From UBA1738 sp045591565 (lineage in GTDB: Bacteria; Bacillota; Clostridia; UBA1381): a stretch of 28,575 bases of DNA. Under the pieces are notes generated by a model that made no database searches, had not been told where the DNA came from, and was given only the letters and a program-made list of their open reading frames with translations. Positions within the stretch are counted from its first letter, which is position 1. Each line of letters opens with the position of its first letter. The translations under genes were made by a program, and so were the position numbers. The stretch spans positions 1 through 28,575 of the forward strand of contig JAZNTB010000024.1 of NCBI GenBank assembly GCA_045591565.1, read 5' to 3'. Shown one piece after another: positions 7,345 to 15,378 of the stretch.

Positions 7345-8766
7345 TTACTCTCCCAGCAGCTCTTTTACTACTTCCCTTTCATCAAAATGAGTCTTCTCTT
7401 TTCCTATTATCTGATATGTCTCCTGCCCTTTTCCGCACAAAATAACGATGTCGTCCTTTTGTGCTATCGACAGCGCATACCCTATCGCTTCGCGCCTGTT
7501 TACAATCACCTTGTATTCGCCGCCTTCTGCCCCTGCGACAATGTCGGCAATAATCTTTTCGGGGTCCTCGGTTCTTGGGTTATCCGATGTTATAACTGCC
7601 ACATCGGCAAGCCTCGTGCCTATTTCTCCCATAACAGGTCGCTTGGTTGCATCCCTGTCACCGCCGCAGCCAAACACAGCTATGCATCTACCCTTTTTAA
7701 AGGCATTTACTGCATTTAAAACATTTTCCAGTCCGTCTGGTGTGTGGGCATAATCTATAATAACAGAGTAATCGGTATTGGTAGGTACTCTTTCGAGTCT
7801 TCCCTTTACACCTTCTGCTGAAGATATCGCCTGAGCTGCAGTTTCGATATCAATTCCAAGCCCTAGTGCTGCACCTATTGCACACATAGCGTTATATACG
7901 CTGAACATTCCCGAAATCGCAAGAGATACCGGATGCTTTTTCCCCTGATATTCAAGGTTGAATTTACAGCCCATTGAATCAATTTCTATATCAGATGCCA
8001 AAAGGTCGCTATCTACTGCACCCACACTAACTGTGCGGCAGGGCACAGTTTTTAAAAGCCTTGCACCATATTCGTCATCGCCGTTTATTACTCCGACATC
8101 CGATATATCAAACAGCTTGCTTTTTGCTGCAAAATAATTTTCCATTGTCTTATGGTAATCAAGATGGTCCTGAGTAAGATTTGTAAACACTCCGACATCA
8201 TAGTTAAGTCCCGAAACCCTGTGCAAATCAAGTGCATGGGAGGATACCTCCATAACCACATATTCTGCGCCCATTTCAAGCATTCTTGAAAAAATCTGCC
8301 TTAGTTCCAGCGAATTAGGTGTAGTTGGAGTAGACGACTTTATTCCCACATCACGCTTGCCAACAATAATTTCGTTTGTTCCTATTATCCCCACCGTTTT
8401 TCCGGCTGTCTCAAGAATTTTCTTGATAAGATAGCTGACAGTAGTTTTTCCGTTAGTTCCTGTAATTCCGACGAGCTTCAGTTTCTTTTCCGGCTCACCA
8501 TAAAAGCGTGATGAAAGTTCCGCCAAAGCAAGCTTTGTGTCCGCATACTCTATTACCGGCACATCAATATCCAAAGCGTGCTCTGCAACAATAACGGATG
8601 CGCCATTATCTCTCGCCATGTCGGAAAACCTGTGTCCATCGGTATTCTGACCTGTTATGCACACAAAAACATAGCCATCTTTAACGGCACGAGAATCTAT
8701 GGTTATACCCTTTATTTCGATATCTTCACCTGTCCATTTACCTTTAAACAAACTACTCGCAAGCAT
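7345..8766 (-). CDS. murE: MurE, UDP-MurNAc-dipeptide diamino-acid ligase (meso-DAP type)
   Basis: It adds the third-position diamino acid to UDP-MurNAc-L-Ala-D-Glu using ATP. The 473-residue protein has the P-loop G-T-N-G-K-T-T at 103-109 and the substrate-specificity motif D-N-P-R at 395-398 (followed by T-E-D-P). In characterised MurE enzymes D-N-P-R marks meso-diaminopimelate selection, while lysine enzymes differ here, so a DAP-type wall is inferred. The late motif is G-K-G-Q-E where G-K-G-H-E is more common. ATG 8766 follows GGAGAAGG. It lies 63 nt after the PBP gene, across a small hairpin, and is tightly linked to murF. Confidence 0.96.
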   Translation of the reverse strand: MLASSLFKGKWTGEDIEIKGITIDSRAVKDGYVFVCITGQNTDGHRFSDMARDNGASVIVAEHALDIDVPVIEYADTKLALAELSSRFYGEPEKKLKLVGITGTNGKTTVSYLIKKILETAGKTVGIIGTNEIIVGKRDVGIKSSTPTTPNSLELRQIFSRMLEMGAEYVVMEVSSHALDLHRVSGLNYDVGVFTNLTQDHLDYHKTMENYFAAKSKLFDISDVGVINGDDEYGARLLKTVPCRTVSVGAVDSDLLASDIEIDSMGCKFNLEYQGKKHPVSLAISGMFSVYNAMCAIGAALGLGIDIETAAQAISSAEGVKGRLERVPTNTDYSVIIDYAHTPDGLENVLNAVNAFKKGRCIAVFGCGGDRDATKRPVMGEIGTRLADVAVITSDNPRTEDPEKIIADIVAGAEGGEYKVIVNRREAIGYALSIAQKDDIVILCGKGQETYQIIGKEKTHFDEREVVKELLGE

Positions 8767-8797
8767 ATATCCTTCTCCTATAAATTAAAGAAAATCA

Positions 8798-8817
8798 GGG
8801 CGAACTAACGCTCGCCC
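8798..8817 (-). terminator. Possible attenuator hairpin between PBP2 gene and murE
   Basis: GGGCGA (8798-8803) and TCGCCC (8812-8817) form a 6-bp GC-rich stem with an 8-nt loop. On the minus strand it is followed by a T-rich but interrupted tail. It is the only hairpin noticed between consecutive dcw genes here, and could partly terminate or protect the transcript. The stem is short, so the call is tentative. Confidence 0.4.
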
Positions 8818-8829
8818 GATATTTTATTA

Positions 8830-11058
8830 TTAATCCGATGAGCTGTGTCTGAACTCAACGCTCACAACAGTGGCAGGCTCAACCTGAGTGCCGTAAGGTA
8901 TGCTCTGCTTAAATGCATACGCACCGTCAGTACCCGAAAGTCCCGCACCTGCAATCTCAAAGTTAAGACCGGCGTCCGAAAGGCGTTTCTTTGCCTGCTC
9001 CACCGTAAGTCCGGTAAGGTCAGGAACGGTTACCCTCGTATTCTCATCTCTTGCTTCTGTATATACAATTATTGTTGAATTTTCGCCTATATTCATACCC
9101 GGCTTCGGAAGCTGGTCAAGTACAGTATCTCCGTTTCCTACCACCTTTATATTAAGGCGCTTTGAGTCTATGCTTTCCTTCGCAACGGTTACAGATATCT
9201 CTCGAAGGTCTGGCACCGTTACAGAGATAAGCCTTGCCTCCTCCTCTGTGTACTGTCTTTCAACGCCCATATATTCAAGAGTTTCCTCTATTATTGAGCC
9301 TACAAGCGGTGCTGCAATCGTTCCGCCGTATTTGTTTGCCACCTGCGGCTCGTCGAGCATTACAAGGCATATTATCTGCGGATCATCAGCTGGAGCAAAA
9401 CCTACAAACGACGCAATACGCTTGCCATTATTACGGCCTTTTTCGGATGTCCCTGTTTTTCCACCGAGTCTGTAGCCCTTGATATATGCGTTTTTACCTG
9501 TACCCTTAGGGTCATTTACAACCTGCTCTAAAATGTTTCGCATAGTTGTCGAGGTTTCTTCCGATATAACACGGTTCACAATCTCAGGATAAAAACTCTT
9601 TACAATTCCGCCTGAATTTCTTATTTCCTTTACAATCTGTGGTTTCATAAGGTTTCCGCCGTTTATAACTGCCGAGATTGCAGTTATCAGCTGCATCGGG
9701 GTTATGGAAAAGCCCTGACCAAAGGAGCTTGTTGCAATGTCGGTTTCGGACATCTTGCCGTGGTAGTATACGCTGCCCGACTCGCCGATTAGCTCTATTC
9801 CTGTTTTCTTGGTAAGCCCGAATGCCTTAAAGTATTCCTGGAACTTGTTGCTTCCAAGCTTCAGGCCCAAATCCATAAATACAACATTACAGGAATTTAT
9901 TACGCCGCGTGCAAAGTCCTCCGCACCGTGACCGCCTGCCTTATGGCATCTTATTGTTCGGTCAGCAACCTTCTTTGAGCCGGAGCAATAGAACTGCGAG
10001 CTCAAATTTGTTGCGCCTTCTTCAAGTGCCATCGCCGCAGTTAAAATCTTGAAGGTCGAACCCGGCTCATAGGTGTCGGAAAGTGCTTTGTTTCTCCACA
10101 TTTTATTGCGTATTGCAGCAATAGCCTCGTTACTTTTTTCATCGTTATCCGACTCTGCCTGCGCAAATAAATCATCCATTTGGATTGCATATTTTTCAAA
10201 TCTTGAAAGGTCGGTCGGCTTGTTAAGGTCAAAGTCCGGCTTTGTAGCCATTGCAAGAACCTCTCCGGTCTGCGGGTTCATCACAATTCCGCACGCACCT
10301 TCTTTAAGCTCATTTTCTATGCACGCCTGTTCGAGATATTTTTCCAGTACCGCCTGAATTGTTTCGTCTATGGTAAGAACTACATCATCGCCCTTCTGCG
10401 CATCATATGCCTCCTCATACTGATACGCCGTAGTGCTTCCCGATGCGGTTTTTGCTGACAAAACGCTGCCGGCTCTTCCCATAAGATATCCGTCAAAGGT
10501 AAGCTCTATTCCCTGTATTCCGTTGTTATCATAACCGGTAAAGCCGATGATATGCGATGCCACATTGTACTGATAATACCTTTTTGAGTCCTCCTCAAAA
10601 TAAATACCAGAAAAAAGCTTAGCCATTTCTTTGTCGACTGAGCTGTCCTTCAGGTTTTTGATGGCATCCGCCTCTTCCACCGTTATTCTCTTTTTAATAT
10701 ATTGAAACTGATTGTTTTTCGTTATCTTTTCGAGAATTTCTTCTCTGTCCATACCAAGGACTTCTGCAAGCCTTGTGGCAACAACATCCGCTCCGCCGTC
10801 CTTTTTAATCTGCTGAGGGTTACAGACAACAGTATTAACCGTTGCGCTTTCAGCTAAAACCTTTTGGTTTCTGTCATAAATAGTACCGCGGCTGGCGTTT
10901 ATTGCCGTTTGCCCTGTCTGCTGACGAAGCACCGCCTCCTTCATTTCATTGCCTTTTACTATCTGCCAATAGCCTATTCGGCAAATGAGTGCTGCGAGCA
11001 GCCCTATAAGTACAGCAAATAATACCAGGGATCTTTTTTTCATTTTACCTAAAGTCAC
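8830..11058 (-). CDS. Class B penicillin-binding protein 2 with two PASTA domains (FtsI/SpoVD-like)
   Basis: A septal D,D-transpeptidase that cross-links new peptidoglycan and partners with FtsW. It has 742 residues: a single membrane anchor (about 8-32), a PBP dimerisation domain (about 50-205), a transpeptidase domain with S-T-F-K at 334-337, S-C-N at 389-391 and K-T-G at 534-536, and two C-terminal PASTA repeats (about 612-668 and 675-738) each opening with V-P-D-L. PASTA tails occur in Firmicutes PBP2B/PBP2x/SpoVD. Residues ~288-316, just before the S-x-x-K box, form an acidic helix-like stretch that looks like an insertion. The GTG at 11058 is used because AGGA lies ~10 nt upstream; ATG 11043 (MKKRSL) is an alternative. 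Vegetative PBP2B versus sporulation SpoVD cannot be decided here, but being the only such gene in the dcw operon favours division. Confidence 0.93.
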   Translation of the reverse strand: MTLGKMKKRSLVLFAVLIGLLAALICRIGYWQIVKGNEMKEAVLRQQTGQTAINASRGTIYDRNQKVLAESATVNTVVCNPQQIKKDGGADVVATRLAEVLGMDREEILEKITKNNQFQYIKKRITVEEADAIKNLKDSSVDKEMAKLFSGIYFEEDSKRYYQYNVASHIIGFTGYDNNGIQGIELTFDGYLMGRAGSVLSAKTASGSTTAYQYEEAYDAQKGDDVVLTIDETIQAVLEKYLEQACIENELKEGACGIVMNPQTGEVLAMATKPDFDLNKPTDLSRFEKYAIQMDDLFAQAESDNDEKSNEAIAAIRNKMWRNKALSDTYEPGSTFKILTAAMALEEGATNLSSQFYCSGSKKVADRTIRCHKAGGHGAEDFARGVINSCNVVFMDLGLKLGSNKFQEYFKAFGLTKKTGIELIGESGSVYYHGKMSETDIATSSFGQGFSITPMQLITAISAVINGGNLMKPQIVKEIRNSGGIVKSFYPEIVNRVISEETSTTMRNILEQVVNDPKGTGKNAYIKGYRLGGKTGTSEKGRNNGKRIASFVGFAPADDPQIICLVMLDEPQVANKYGGTIAAPLVGSIIEETLEYMGVERQYTEEEARLISVTVPDLREISVTVAKESIDSKRLNIKVVGNGDTVLDQLPKPGMNIGENSTIIVYTEARDENTRVTVPDLTGLTVEQAKKRLSDAGLNFEIAGAGLSGTDGAYAFKQSIPYGTQVEPATVVSVEFRHSSSD

Positions 11059-11098
11059 TCTGTACCATTCCTATCTACACATATCTACCTATACTCTA

Positions 11099-11563
11099 TT
11101 ACTGTTTTTTTGCAAATATTCCGAAAATCCCACGGATTCCCTCTACTTCATCCGATGTTACCTCTGTAACATCGTCCTGTCTTATGTTCACATAAACTGT
11201 CTGGTATTTTTCAGGTCTTACCATATTCAGCTTTTTTGTTGCCGTTTCTTCTATATTTTCAAGGTCAAGACTCTGGTCAAGCTCAAATGCCTTCTGGCTT
11301 GAATATTCCTTTAGCTGGTTAAGCTCCTTTTGTTTCTCGGCAACCATATTTCTGCTTTCGTATACCGTTACATTTCTGGATATCATAAATCCTGCGCAAA
11401 GTGCCAGTACGGCAACGCAAAAAGCAACAGTCTTATGCACTTTTACAGAGTCTGCTCTCGCCTTGCTTTTGACTTGCGCCTTTGCCTCCCGTACCTTTTT
11501 TTCAATCTGTACAGAGGTATTCTCAAATTCCCAATCATAGGCAAGATTTCCGTTATACTGCAT
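11099..11563 (-). CDS. ftsL: FtsL-like cell division protein
   Basis: A 154-residue bitopic protein: a charged cytoplasmic N-terminus (about 1-47), one membrane segment (about 48-64), and an extracytoplasmic heptad-rich coiled coil (about 70-120) followed by a P-E-K-Y-Q turn and a charged tail. In Firmicutes FtsL forms a complex with DivIC and DivIB that activates the septal FtsW-PBP pair. Sequence conservation in this family is very low, so the identification rests mainly on topology and on its position between rsmH and the PBP gene, which is the conserved ftsL slot. It is somewhat longer than the usual ~120 residues. Its start is 17 nt after rsmH, with AAAGGA slightly far upstream of the ATG. 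Confidence 0.82.
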   Translation of the reverse strand: MQYNGNLAYDWEFENTSVQIEKKVREAKAQVKSKARADSVKVHKTVAFCVAVLALCAGFMISRNVTVYESRNMVAEKQKELNQLKEYSSQKAFELDQSLDLENIEETATKKLNMVRPEKYQTVYVNIRQDDVTEVTSDEVEGIRGIFGIFAKKQ

Positions 11564-11580
11564 CTTTTATGACATCCTTT

Positions 11581-12513
11581 CTATAATTTTTCTATAACTC
11601 TAAGCTTTGCACTTCTTGATCTCGAGTTTTCTTCAAGTTCTTTGTCTGACGGAAGTATCGGTTTTCGTGTTATAACCCGAACCTCCGGCTTTTTCCCGCA
11701 TACACACACAGGAAAATCCGGCGGACACACACAGCCCTTTGCAAGTTCAGAAAAGGTCTGCTTTACTATCCTGTCCTCAAGCGAATGGAAGGTTATTACT
11801 GCAAGTCGTGCTCCTTTTTTGAGCCTTCCTGCAATATCACAGATTGCATTCTTTAAAATGTCAAGCTCTCCGTTTACTTCTATTCGTATTGCCTGAAAAA
11901 CTCTTTTTTCAGGGTGTGCCACATCTTTCCTTGCAGATAGGGGAATTGCGGCGTATATGATATCTACAAGCTCTCCGGTCGTTTCCACCGGTCCTTCTTT
12001 TCTTTTGTCTATAATAAACTTTGCAATTCGCCTCGACCAGTTTTCCTCTCCGAACCTATAGAAAATATCGGTCAGCTCATCCTCCGAATATGTATTCACC
12101 ACATCATATGCACTAAAGGAAGCATCCTTGTTCATACGCATATCAAGCGGAGCTGAGTGCATATATGAAAACCCTCTTTCTTCATTATCAAGCTGATACG
12201 AAGAAACTCCAAGGTCCAGCACCATTCCGTCTATCTTGTCAATTCCCAGATTGTCTAAAACAGAATTTATGTTCCGGAAATTATCATTTACATAGGTAAC
12301 TCTGTCGCCAAAGCTGCAAAGTCTTTTTCGAGATGCCGCTATCGCATCCCTGTCCTGATCTATTCCAATAAGTCTGGCGCCTTCTTCACGGCTTAAGATT
12401 TCATATGAATGTCCGCCGCCTCCCATAGTTCCGTCAGCATATATGCCGTCATTTTTCACCTTGAGAGCATCGACCGTTTCCGAAAGCATTACCGAATAAT
12501 GTTTGAATTCCAT
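11581..12513 (-). CDS. rsmH: RsmH, 16S rRNA (cytosine1402-N4)-methyltransferase
   Basis: An S-adenosylmethionine-dependent enzyme (formerly MraW) that methylates N4 of C1402 in the 16S rRNA decoding centre. Seen: N-terminal M-E-F-K-H-Y-S-V-M-L, the SAM-binding A-D-G-T-M-G-G-G-G-H-S loop, the D-L-G-V-S-S-Y-Q-L-D motif, and the C-terminal F-H-S-L-E-D-R-I-V-K signature. The 310-residue start at 12513 is preferred because TGAGG lies about 6 nt upstream and the family normally begins at this motif. An ATG at 12525 overlaps the mraZ stop (ATGA) but has no ribosome-binding site. Second gene of the dcw operon. Confidence 0.96.
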   Translation of the reverse strand: MEFKHYSVMLSETVDALKVKNDGIYADGTMGGGGHSYEILSREEGARLIGIDQDRDAIAASRKRLCSFGDRVTYVNDNFRNINSVLDNLGIDKIDGMVLDLGVSSYQLDNEERGFSYMHSAPLDMRMNKDASFSAYDVVNTYSEDELTDIFYRFGEENWSRRIAKFIIDKRKEGPVETTGELVDIIYAAIPLSARKDVAHPEKRVFQAIRIEVNGELDILKNAICDIAGRLKKGARLAVITFHSLEDRIVKQTFSELAKGCVCPPDFPVCVCGKKPEVRVITRKPILPSDKELEENSRSRSAKLRVIEKL

Positions 12514-12521
12514 ACAGGGCC

Positions 12522-12968
12522 TCATATATTAATTTCGTACTTTGAGATGCCCTCTATAATTGAGTCTGCATCAATAGCGTCATCAATCCTCTTCCAGCTT
12601 TCACTGTCCCAGATTTCAAGCTTTGAGTTAACACCCACAAGTACAATGTCCTTTTTCATATTTGCATATTCTATAAGCTCAGCAGTCAGCGGAATTCTTC
12701 CCTGCTTGTCAAGCTCGCAGGAAATTGCCTTACCGAACAGCTTTCTCTGCAGTGCCGCTGCATTTCTATCAGTAACCGTAGGAAGCGCTCTCACCTTTTG
12801 TGCAATAGCCTCCCACTCCTCTTCTGTGTAAAGATTTAAGCATGCATCAATAGGAGAGCGTGTAACATAAACGGTGCCTGACAGCTTGTCCCTTACTTTA
12901 GCCGGCAAAATAAATCTGCCGCGATCATCGAGTTGTCTTGCATACTCACCAACAAAATTAACCATCAT
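12522..12968 (-). CDS. mraZ: MraZ, transcriptional regulator of the dcw operon
   Basis: A ring-forming DNA-binding protein of the SpoVT-AbrB fold that represses its own dcw promoter in characterised bacteria. The 148 residues hold two repeats, each with the D-x-x-G-R signature: L-D-D-R-G-R-F near residue 14 and L-D-K-Q-G-R-I near residue 87. It starts at either of two adjacent ATGs (12968 or 12965) after AAAGGTGG; the second has better spacing. It is the first gene of the operon, and four candidate operator boxes lie between its promoter and start codon. Confidence 0.96.
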   Translation of the reverse strand: MMVNFVGEYARQLDDRGRFILPAKVRDKLSGTVYVTRSPIDACLNLYTEEEWEAIAQKVRALPTVTDRNAAALQRKLFGKAISCELDKQGRIPLTAELIEYANMKKDIVLVGVNSKLEIWDSESWKRIDDAIDADSIIEGISKYEINI

Positions 12969-13010
12969 AGCACCACCTTTCCAATTTATGTAAACTTTCT
13001 GGAAATTCCT

Positions 13011-13045
13011 TCCAATCTGCTCCCTTTTGCTCCATTACTCTCCCA
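13011..13045 (-). promoter_or_regulatory. Candidate MraZ operator: four direct boxes, 10-nt period
   Basis: Read on the minus strand, the boxes TGGGA (13045-13041), ATGGA (13035-13031), AGGGA (13025-13021) and TTGGA (13015-13011) occur with a strict 10-nt repeat. E. coli MraZ is known to bind TGGGN repeats separated by 5 nt near the dcw promoter, which is the same geometry. The first box shares its T with the -10 hexamer and the rest cover the start of transcription, so bound MraZ would block the promoter. The function is inferred from pattern and position. Confidence 0.75.
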
Positions 13046-13073
13046 TTATATAACATCAATACCAAAATAGCAA
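13045..13073 (-). promoter_or_regulatory. SigA-type promoter of the mraZ-murG operon
   Basis: On the minus strand, TTGCTA (13073-13068) and a perfect TATAAT (13050-13045) are 17 nt apart. Transcription should start near 13038, giving a leader of about 70 nt that contains three of the four candidate MraZ boxes. Confidence 0.82.
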
Positions 13074-13165
13074 TACCTTTTTTAAAAAAAATTAAAGTTT
13101 TTTTAGTTTTTTATTACAAATATTACCTTAATATTATATAAATGTCATAAATGCCTCTGCTCTAC

Positions 13166-13194
13166 TTGTAAAAGCAGCATAAAAGAGGTATAAT
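13166..13194 (+). promoter_or_regulatory. SigA-type promoter of tex-lgt
   Basis: TTGTAA (13166-13171) and TATAAT (13189-13194) with a 17-nt spacer, about 30 nt before the tex start codon. The A/T-rich stretch 13076-13140 between this promoter and the divergent mraZ promoter could act as an UP element, but no distinct site is visible in it. Confidence 0.78.
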
Positions 13195-13223
13195 GTAGCT
13201 AATATCATTACGGAGGTACTTAC

Positions 13224-15377
13224 ATGGACAAGATTTCAAAAATCCTTATGGATGAGTTTAAACTGAAGGAGTTCCAGATTACCAACACCATAAAGCTTTT
13301 AGATGAGGGAAACACCGTTCCCTTTATTGCAAGATACCGCAAGGAGGCAACCGGAGAATTATCGGACGAGGTTTTAAGAAGCCTTACGCAGCGTCTTGAA
13401 ACCCTCAGGAACATAGAAGCAAAAAAAGAAGACATCACTCGTCTTATCGATGAGCAGGGTCTTCTTACCGATGAGCTTAAGGCAGCTATTGAAAATGCAA
13501 AAACCGTGACCGAGCTTGACGATATCTACCGCCCGTATCGCCCCAAGCGCCGTACCCGTGCAACAATCGCAAAGGAAAAGGGCCTTGAAGGGCTTGCTGA
13601 TATTATCTTTGAGCAAGGTTCACCAGAGGATGTTCTTGTCCTTGCAGAGCCTTATATTGACGCAGAAAAAGGTGTCGAAACAGCAGAGGAGGCTGTCAGC
13701 GGAGCAATGGATATTATCGCTGAAATCATTTCGGATAATGCGGATTTCCGCAAAAAAATCCGTGAGCTTTCATACGCAAACGGAAGTATACAGACAAAAG
13801 CCTCAAAGGACGAGGACAGCGTTTACAGTATGTACTACGACTTCTCAGAGCCTGCATCAAGGCTTGCAAACCACAGGGTTCTTGCCGTAAACCGTGGCGA
13901 AAAGGACGGATTTCTTTCGGTAAAGCTTGATGTCGACGAAGAAATTATTACCGATTATTTAAAAGGTGAGTTACTTAAAAAGGAGCCATCAAGCTCCCGT
14001 GATACTGTGGCTCTTGCTGCCCAGGACAGCTACAAGCGTCTTATTGCACCTTCAATCGAAACCGAAATCCGCAACTTGCTTACCGAGCGTGCAGGCGAGG
14101 CTGCAATAAAGGTTTTCTCGAAAAACTTAAGCGGTCTTCTTCTGCAGCCGCCAATCAAGGGCAGAACTGTTCTGGGACTTGACCCCGGATACCGCACAGG
14201 CTGCAAGGTTGCTGTTGTTGACGACACAGGAAAGGTACTTGACACCAATGTTGTCTACTGCACTCTACCAAACCATGACAGAGATAAAGCAAAAAAGATA
14301 CTCGCAAATCTTATTAAAAAACACAATGTTAACCTTATATCGATAGGAAACGGAACGGCATCAAAGGAAACAGAAATACTTACTTCGGAGCTTTTAAAAG
14401 AGATTGACAGCGAGGTTTACTATATGGTGGTAAGCGAAGCCGGAGCTTCTGTTTACTCTGCATCAAAGCTTGCAACCGAAGAATTTCCCGAATTTGATGT
14501 TTCACTCCGCAGTGCTGTTTCAATCGCGCGGCGTCTTCAGGACCCGCTTGCGGAGCTTGTTAAAATTGACCCGAAGGCAATCGGCGTCGGTCAATACCAG
14601 CACGACATGAATCAGAAGCTTTTAGGAGAAGCTCTCGGCGGAGTTGTTGAGGATTGTGTAAACAGCGTAGGTGTTGACTTAAACACCGCCTCTCCGTCAC
14701 TACTTTCCTATGTTTCGGGAATTAATTCGACGGTTGCAAAAAACATCACCGCATACCGTGAGGAAAACGGAAGATTTACCGACCGAGGTCAGCTATTAAA
14801 GGTTGCAAAGCTTGGTAAAAAAGCATTTGAGCAGTGTGCAGGCTTTTTGAGAATTGCAGACGGCAGGAATGTATTTGACAATACCTCTGTTCACCCTGAA
14901 AGCTATCAGGCAGCCGAAGGACTTTTAAAAAAGTTCGGCTACACAATCGAAGATGTTGCAAAGAATAATATCGCTGATTTAAAGGACAGACTCAAAAAAA
15001 TGGATATAAACCGCCTTGCAGACGAGCTTGATATCGGCGTACCGACTCTGCGCGATATAGCAGACGGGCTTTTAAAGCGAGGCCGTGACCCTCGTGAGGA
15101 GCTTCCACAGCCAATGTTGATGTCGGAGGTTATGAGCATGGAGGACTTAAAGGCAGGCATGGTTATGAAAGGCACAGTCCGCAATGTAATAGACTTTGGC
15201 GCATTCATTGATATCGGCGTGCATCAGGACGGACTTTGCCATATCTCCCACATCTCAAATCGTTATATCAAGCATCCGCTGGATGTTCTCTCGGTCGGGG
15301 ATATCGTTAAGGTTAAAATCCTTGATGTTGACCTTAAAAAGAAAAGAATATCTCTCTCCATAAAGGAGGCAGACTGA
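13224..15377 (+). CDS. tex: Tex-family RNA-binding protein
   Basis: A 717-residue Tex/YhgF protein, a conserved nucleic-acid-binding factor thought to act in transcription or RNA processing. Domains in order: N-terminal helical HTH-like region (about 1-190); a YqgF/RNase H-like domain opening at G-L-D-P-G-Y-R-T-G (about 319); a helix-hairpin-helix region with N-T-A-S-P-S-L-L-S-Y-V-S-G-I (about 490-560); and a C-terminal S1 domain (about 645-715) with G-T-V-R-N-V-I-D-F-G-A-F and H-I-S. Length and order are typical. It has its own promoter and the strong site GGAGGT ahead of ATG. The stop is one base from the lgt start, so the two form an operon. Confidence 0.96.
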   Translation: MDKISKILMDEFKLKEFQITNTIKLLDEGNTVPFIARYRKEATGELSDEVLRSLTQRLETLRNIEAKKEDITRLIDEQGLLTDELKAAIENAKTVTELDDIYRPYRPKRRTRATIAKEKGLEGLADIIFEQGSPEDVLVLAEPYIDAEKGVETAEEAVSGAMDIIAEIISDNADFRKKIRELSYANGSIQTKASKDEDSVYSMYYDFSEPASRLANHRVLAVNRGEKDGFLSVKLDVDEEIITDYLKGELLKKEPSSSRDTVALAAQDSYKRLIAPSIETEIRNLLTERAGEAAIKVFSKNLSGLLLQPPIKGRTVLGLDPGYRTGCKVAVVDDTGKVLDTNVVYCTLPNHDRDKAKKILANLIKKHNVNLISIGNGTASKETEILTSELLKEIDSEVYYMVVSEAGASVYSASKLATEEFPEFDVSLRSAVSIARRLQDPLAELVKIDPKAIGVGQYQHDMNQKLLGEALGGVVEDCVNSVGVDLNTASPSLLSYVSGINSTVAKNITAYREENGRFTDRGQLLKVAKLGKKAFEQCAGFLRIADGRNVFDNTSVHPESYQAAEGLLKKFGYTIEDVAKNNIADLKDRLKKMDINRLADELDIGVPTLRDIADGLLKRGRDPREELPQPMLMSEVMSMEDLKAGMVMKGTVRNVIDFGAFIDIGVHQDGLCHISHISNRYIKHPLDVLSVGDIVKVKILDVDLKKKRISLSIKEAD

Positions 15378-15378
15378 T

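Noticed and set aside
8900..9475. 191-codon open frame antisense to the PBP2 gene
   Set aside because: It lies wholly inside a well-supported gene, is Ser/Pro-rich, and has no start signals.
13011..13045. Direct repeats considered as a CRISPR or satellite array
   Set aside because: The units are 10 nt with only a short shared core and sit on a promoter; operator boxes explain them better.
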